Part shown: one piece after another, positions 61,152 through 64,000 of the stretch
Numbering within the stretch: position 1 is the stretch's first letter
How the letters are laid out: every line of letters starts with the position of its first letter
NCBI GenBank assembly: GCA_025594325.1
Contig: JANHCV010000014.1
Coordinates: forward strand, 372,001 to 436,000
Reading direction: 5' to 3'
Source of the DNA: Blastocladiella emersonii ATCC 22665
Taxonomy: Eukaryota > Blastocladiomycota > Blastocladiomycetes > Blastocladiales > Blastocladiaceae
DNA length: 64,000 nucleotides
Notes under the pieces: model-generated
The model's input: only the letters and a program-made list of their open reading frames with translations
What the model was told of the DNA's origin: nothing
The model's database searches: none
Program-made: the position numbers and the translations under genes

Positions 61152-62029
61152 GGTGGGGTGGGTTGGTTGGATCGTGGGTGTGGATGAGGAGAGGGAGACG
61201 AGTGCGCGAGAGGAGCGCGCGCTTTATACCCAGCGGCACCGCCCTCGGTTACTCATTCACCCCGTGGACGGGCGGAGGCAGCCGGGGGACGCTTCCTCGC
61301 GGGCCGTGCGCGGGGCATCAACAATCGCGCGGGCGGGAAAAGCAGGGAGGGTGGGCAGGGAGTCGGCGGGCGCCCGGGCCCCGCCGACGCGTTGTTGATG
61401 CCTCGCACGGGACGCGTTCGCCAAGCCACGCTGCGAGACACCGGCCGGGATGCAGGACCCGTGCGGGCTGAAACGCGACGCGGCCCGCATTTGGATCGCC
61501 GCCTGTCAACAATGAGAACCCGCTGCCTCGGGAGCACCTCGAAACTGAAGTGCGGAACTCTCTGCTTGTCAACAAGCGGCCGTGGACAGCGATGCCGTCG
61601 GCTCGCCGACATGCTGGGCCTCCCGGCCGTGCCCGACTGTCGGTCAACAACGCTATCGCCACGGCCTCTACGGTTGGGCGGGCTCGGAAGGCGGGTCAAC
61701 CATCGTCGCTGCTGGTGCTGCTTAGCTCGCGCGCAACGGTGTGAAGCCGACGGGACGCCGCGAGCACGGCGATGCGAGGCCGGGGCAGGCCGGGTTGAGA
61801 AGCGCACCGTCGCGGTCGAGCCCGCTATCAGCGTGGGCGCCGAGAGGAGAGATCAACCAACAGCGGCCGCCCGTGCGGTCAACACCTCGGCGTGCTGCGC
61901 CACCGCGTGAGGGCCGCATCGGGCGGCCTGCCACGCCTGTCGCCCTGCCAAAAGTCGCGCCGCTCACCCGCGTCATCGCCGCCGCTCTCGCCTCGCGCTC
62001 CCGCTCTCTCCTCCCTCGTACCAGCAACC
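61152..62029. promoter_or_regulatory. Divergent AOX/STE23 region with repeated TCAACAA motif
   Basis: TCAACAA occurs at 61318-61324, 61506-61512, 61569-61575 and 61644-61650, and inverted (TTGTTGA) at 61392-61398. Near matches TCAACCA and TCAACAC occur near 61697, 61854 and 61879. Such an A/T-rich heptamer is rare in DNA of this composition. No TATA box for STE23 stands out. The minus-strand TATAAAGC at 61222-61229 (seen as GCTTTATA on the plus strand) could serve AOX. Confidence 0.55.
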
Positions 62030-64000
62030 ATGGAACACCCGAAAGACCACCCGCAACCGGCCACTGGCCCCGGCTACCGCGTGCTCGCCGACCACGACGC
62101 GATCCGGCGGCCCGAGCTCGACCGGTGCCAGTACCGGCGCATCGCCCTCGCCGCCAACGGGCTCGAGGTGCTGCTCGTGTCGGACCCGGCCGGCGAGATG
62201 GCGGCCGCCGCGCTCGACGTGAACGTCGGCCACTACCAGGACCCGGCCGACCTGCCGGGGCTCGCGCACTTTCTCGAGCACCTGCTGTTCCTTGGGACCG
62301 AAAAGTACCCCAAGGAGAACAGCTACGCCGAGTACCTGGCGGCGCATGGCGGGTCGTCCAACGCGTACACGGGCAACTCCAACACCAACTACTACTTCGA
62401 GTGCCAGGCGGCGCACCTCGAGGGCGCGCTCGACCGGTTCGCGCAGTTCTTCATCGCCCCGCTCTTCACGCCCTCGTGCACCGACCGCGAGCTCAACGCC
62501 GTCGACTCGGAGCACTCCAAGAACCGCCTCAGCGACATGTGGCGCGTGCACCAGCTGCACGCCACCGTGTGCGGCGCCGGGTCGCACCCGTACGCCAAGT
62601 TTGGCACGGGCAATCGCGAGACCCTCGGCACGCTGCCCGCGGCGCGCGGCGTCGACGCCCGCGACGAGCTCATCCAGTTCCACGCCCGGTACTACTCGGC
62701 CAACATCATGCGCCTCGTCATCACGGGCCGCGAGCCGCTCGACGTCCTCGCCCAGTGGGCCGTCGAATACTTCTCGCCCATCGCCAACCGCAGCGTGCCC
62801 GTGCCCGGCGACGCGATCCGCGACCACCCGTGGGCCGTCTCCCCCACCCCAACCCCGCGCTCGATCATCCGCATGAAGACCGTCAAGGACAGCAAGGCGC
62901 TCGTCCTCCGCTGGGCCTTCCCGCCCACTGAGATGCACTGGCGCGCCAACCCCGCGTCGTACCTGTCGCACCTCATCGGCCACGAGGGCCACGGGTCGAT
63001 TCTGTCGGAGCTCAAGCAGCGCGGCTGGGTGACCTCGCTGTCGGCCGGCCCGCAGTTCTCGGGGCTACACTTTGATTTCTTCAAGGTGTCGATGCAGCTG
63101 ACCGATGCGGGGCTCGCGCACGTCGACGACATCCTCCTCGCCGTGTTCCAGTACCTCGCGCGCCTGCGGAGCTACCTGCCCGACCTCCCGAAATGGATCT
63201 TCGACGAGATCAAGGCCATGGCCGACCTGACGTTCCGGTTCCAGGAAATGGCGCGGGCCTCGTCGCGCGCGTCGTGGCTCGCCCGGTGCATGCACGAGCC
63301 GTACACGCCCGAGTGGACGCTCGGCGGGTCCGCCGTGTTCCTCGAGTGGCGCCCCGACCTCATCGCCGCGTGTCTCGCCGCCCTGACGACGGACGTCGAG
63401 GTGACCCTGACCGCGCCCGCGTTCCCGGACAACCCGGACCTCGACCAGCGCGACCCGTGGTACGGCACCGAGTACCGCGTCGACGCGCTCCCCGCGCCGC
63501 TGCTCACGCAGCTCGCGGAGTGCGCGCCGCACCCGGCGCTGACGCTGCCCGAGCCCAACCCGTTCATCCCGACACGCGAGCTGACCGTTGAGCGGCACGA
63601 CCGCATGCAGGCGGTCCCACGCGTCGCGCGGGCGTCGCAGCACGCGCGGCACTGGGTCCAGCTCGACGACGAGTTCTGGGTGCCGCGCGCGTCGCTGCTA
63701 GTGCGGTTCAAGAACCCCGTGACGCGGACCTCGCCGCGCGCGGGCGTGATGACGGAGCTGCTCGCCGACTACATCCTCGACGAGCTGCTCGAGTTCGGGT
63801 ACGCGGCGTCGCTCGCGGGGCTGCAGTACTCGGTCACGACGTCCGGCGCGAACGGGCTCGCCCTGTTCATCTCCGGGTTCTGGGACAAGATGCCCGTCCT
63901 GCTCGACCGGATCCTCGTCGCGTGGGTCGACCACGCGCGGCTCGACGACCCGACGTTTGACCGCCTTCACCGCGACCGCATCCGCAAGTACAACAACATG
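62030..64000 (+). CDS. STE23: M16A metalloprotease, insulin-degrading enzyme/STE23 type (3' end outside window)
   Basis: The first 657 codons are open to the right edge with no intron seen. The N-terminal catalytic domain carries the inverted zinc motif HFLEH in LPGLAHFLEHLLFLGTEKYPKENSY, followed by HGGSSNAYTGNSNTNYYFEC and the distal Glu region ELNAVDSEHSKNRLSDMWR. The second domain starts with LVLRWAFPPTEMHWRANPASYLSHLIGHEGHGSILSELKQRGWV, the usual IDE sequence around the swapped domain interface. The third domain begins near FWVPRASLLVRFKNP. Family members are about 1000 residues and cleave small peptides inside the catalytic chamber; the yeast enzyme acts in a-factor maturation. The ATG at 62030 fits the family start. 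Confidence 0.95.
   Translation, partial: MEHPKDHPQPATGPGYRVLADHDAIRRPELDRCQYRRIALAANGLEVLLVSDPAGEMAAAALDVNVGHYQDPADLPGLAHFLEHLLFLGTEKYPKENSYAEYLAAHGGSSNAYTGNSNTNYYFECQAAHLEGALDRFAQFFIAPLFTPSCTDRELNAVDSEHSKNRLSDMWRVHQLHATVCGAGSHPYAKFGTGNRETLGTLPAARGVDARDELIQFHARYYSANIMRLVITGREPLDVLAQWAVEYFSPIANRSVPVPGDAIRDHPWAVSPTPTPRSIIRMKTVKDSKALVLRWAFPPTEMHWRANPASYLSHLIGHEGHGSILSELKQRGWVTSLSAGPQFSGLHFDFFKVSMQLTDAGLAHVDDILLAVFQYLARLRSYLPDLPKWIFDEIKAMADLTFRFQEMARASSRASWLARCMHEPYTPEWTLGGSAVFLEWRPDLIAACLAALTTDVEVTLTAPAFPDNPDLDQRDPWYGTEYRVDALPAPLLTQLAECAPHPALTLPEPNPFIPTRELTVERHDRMQAVPRVARASQHARHWVQLDDEFWVPRASLLVRFKNPVTRTSPRAGVMTELLADYILDELLEFGYAASLAGLQYSVTTSGANGLALFISGFWDKMPVLLDRILVAWVDHARLDDPTFDRLHRDRIRKYNNM

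Overview
This is a nuclear window from a GC-rich fungus that very probably makes flagellated zoospores. Blastocladiomycota (the Allomyces/Catenaria/Blastocladiella group) is the best fit. Protein-coding genes carry short GT-AG introns, mostly 53-85 bp, usually with GTACG/GTATG donors and TAG or CAG acceptors. Fungal lysine synthesis is indicated by LYS1, and arginine synthesis by a separate CPA1 subunit. The zoospore inference rests on a CatSper-subunit-like membrane protein, a Tmc/TmcB-type membrane protein, and F-box-like and ankyrin-like LDWW repeat proteins of the kind abundant in blastocladiomycetes. The species is inferred, not proven.

Positions 1-22,700 are accessory DNA. The window opens inside a P-element/THAP9-like transposase. 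A 5.6-kb Ty3/gypsy chromovirus-type LTR retrotransposon (2189-7801, target duplication AAGTC) then interrupts a member of a lineage-specific F-box-like family. Further family members follow: a pseudogene at 9 kb, a truncated copy at 19.3 kb and an intact copy at 20-21 kb. Among them lies a minus-strand cluster of LURP-one-related (LOR, tubby-like fold) genes: four complete and one decayed. A Cys-rich ORF, an ankyrin-like gene and a 1.9-kb inverted-repeat-bounded segment are also present.

Positions 22,700-52,700 are mostly core genes: an OPT oligopeptide transporter, CPA1 with an upstream arginine attenuator peptide, lysyl-tRNA synthetase, a UBXN7-like p97 adaptor, LYS1, a GDSL esterase, the CatSper delta/epsilon-like subunit, ribosomal protein eL36, an unknown two-exon gene, an RbAp46/48 WD40 protein, the TmcB-like protein and a PH-domain protein. 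Several pairs are tightly convergent (KRS1/UBX 86 bp apart, TmcB-like/PH 57 bp). Divergent pairs share promoters (UBX/LYS1, AOX/STE23).

Positions 53,400-57,600 are a second accessory island with visibly lower GC: an ORF split by one TGA, an F-box-like gene, a decayed leucine-rich-repeat gene and an ankyrin-like fragment. Core genes resume with a PhoD-type phosphatase, alternative oxidase and an M16 metalloprotease (insulin-degrading enzyme/STE23) that runs off the right edge.

The most notable observations are the arginine attenuator peptide uORF upstream of CPA1, the CatSper-like subunit, the retrotransposon caught inside an F-box-family gene whose two halves stay in frame, the LOR gene cluster, and a repeated TCAACAA motif between AOX and STE23. 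Exon boundaries were worked out by eye from splice signals, reading frame and family conservation; no alignment or search was run.
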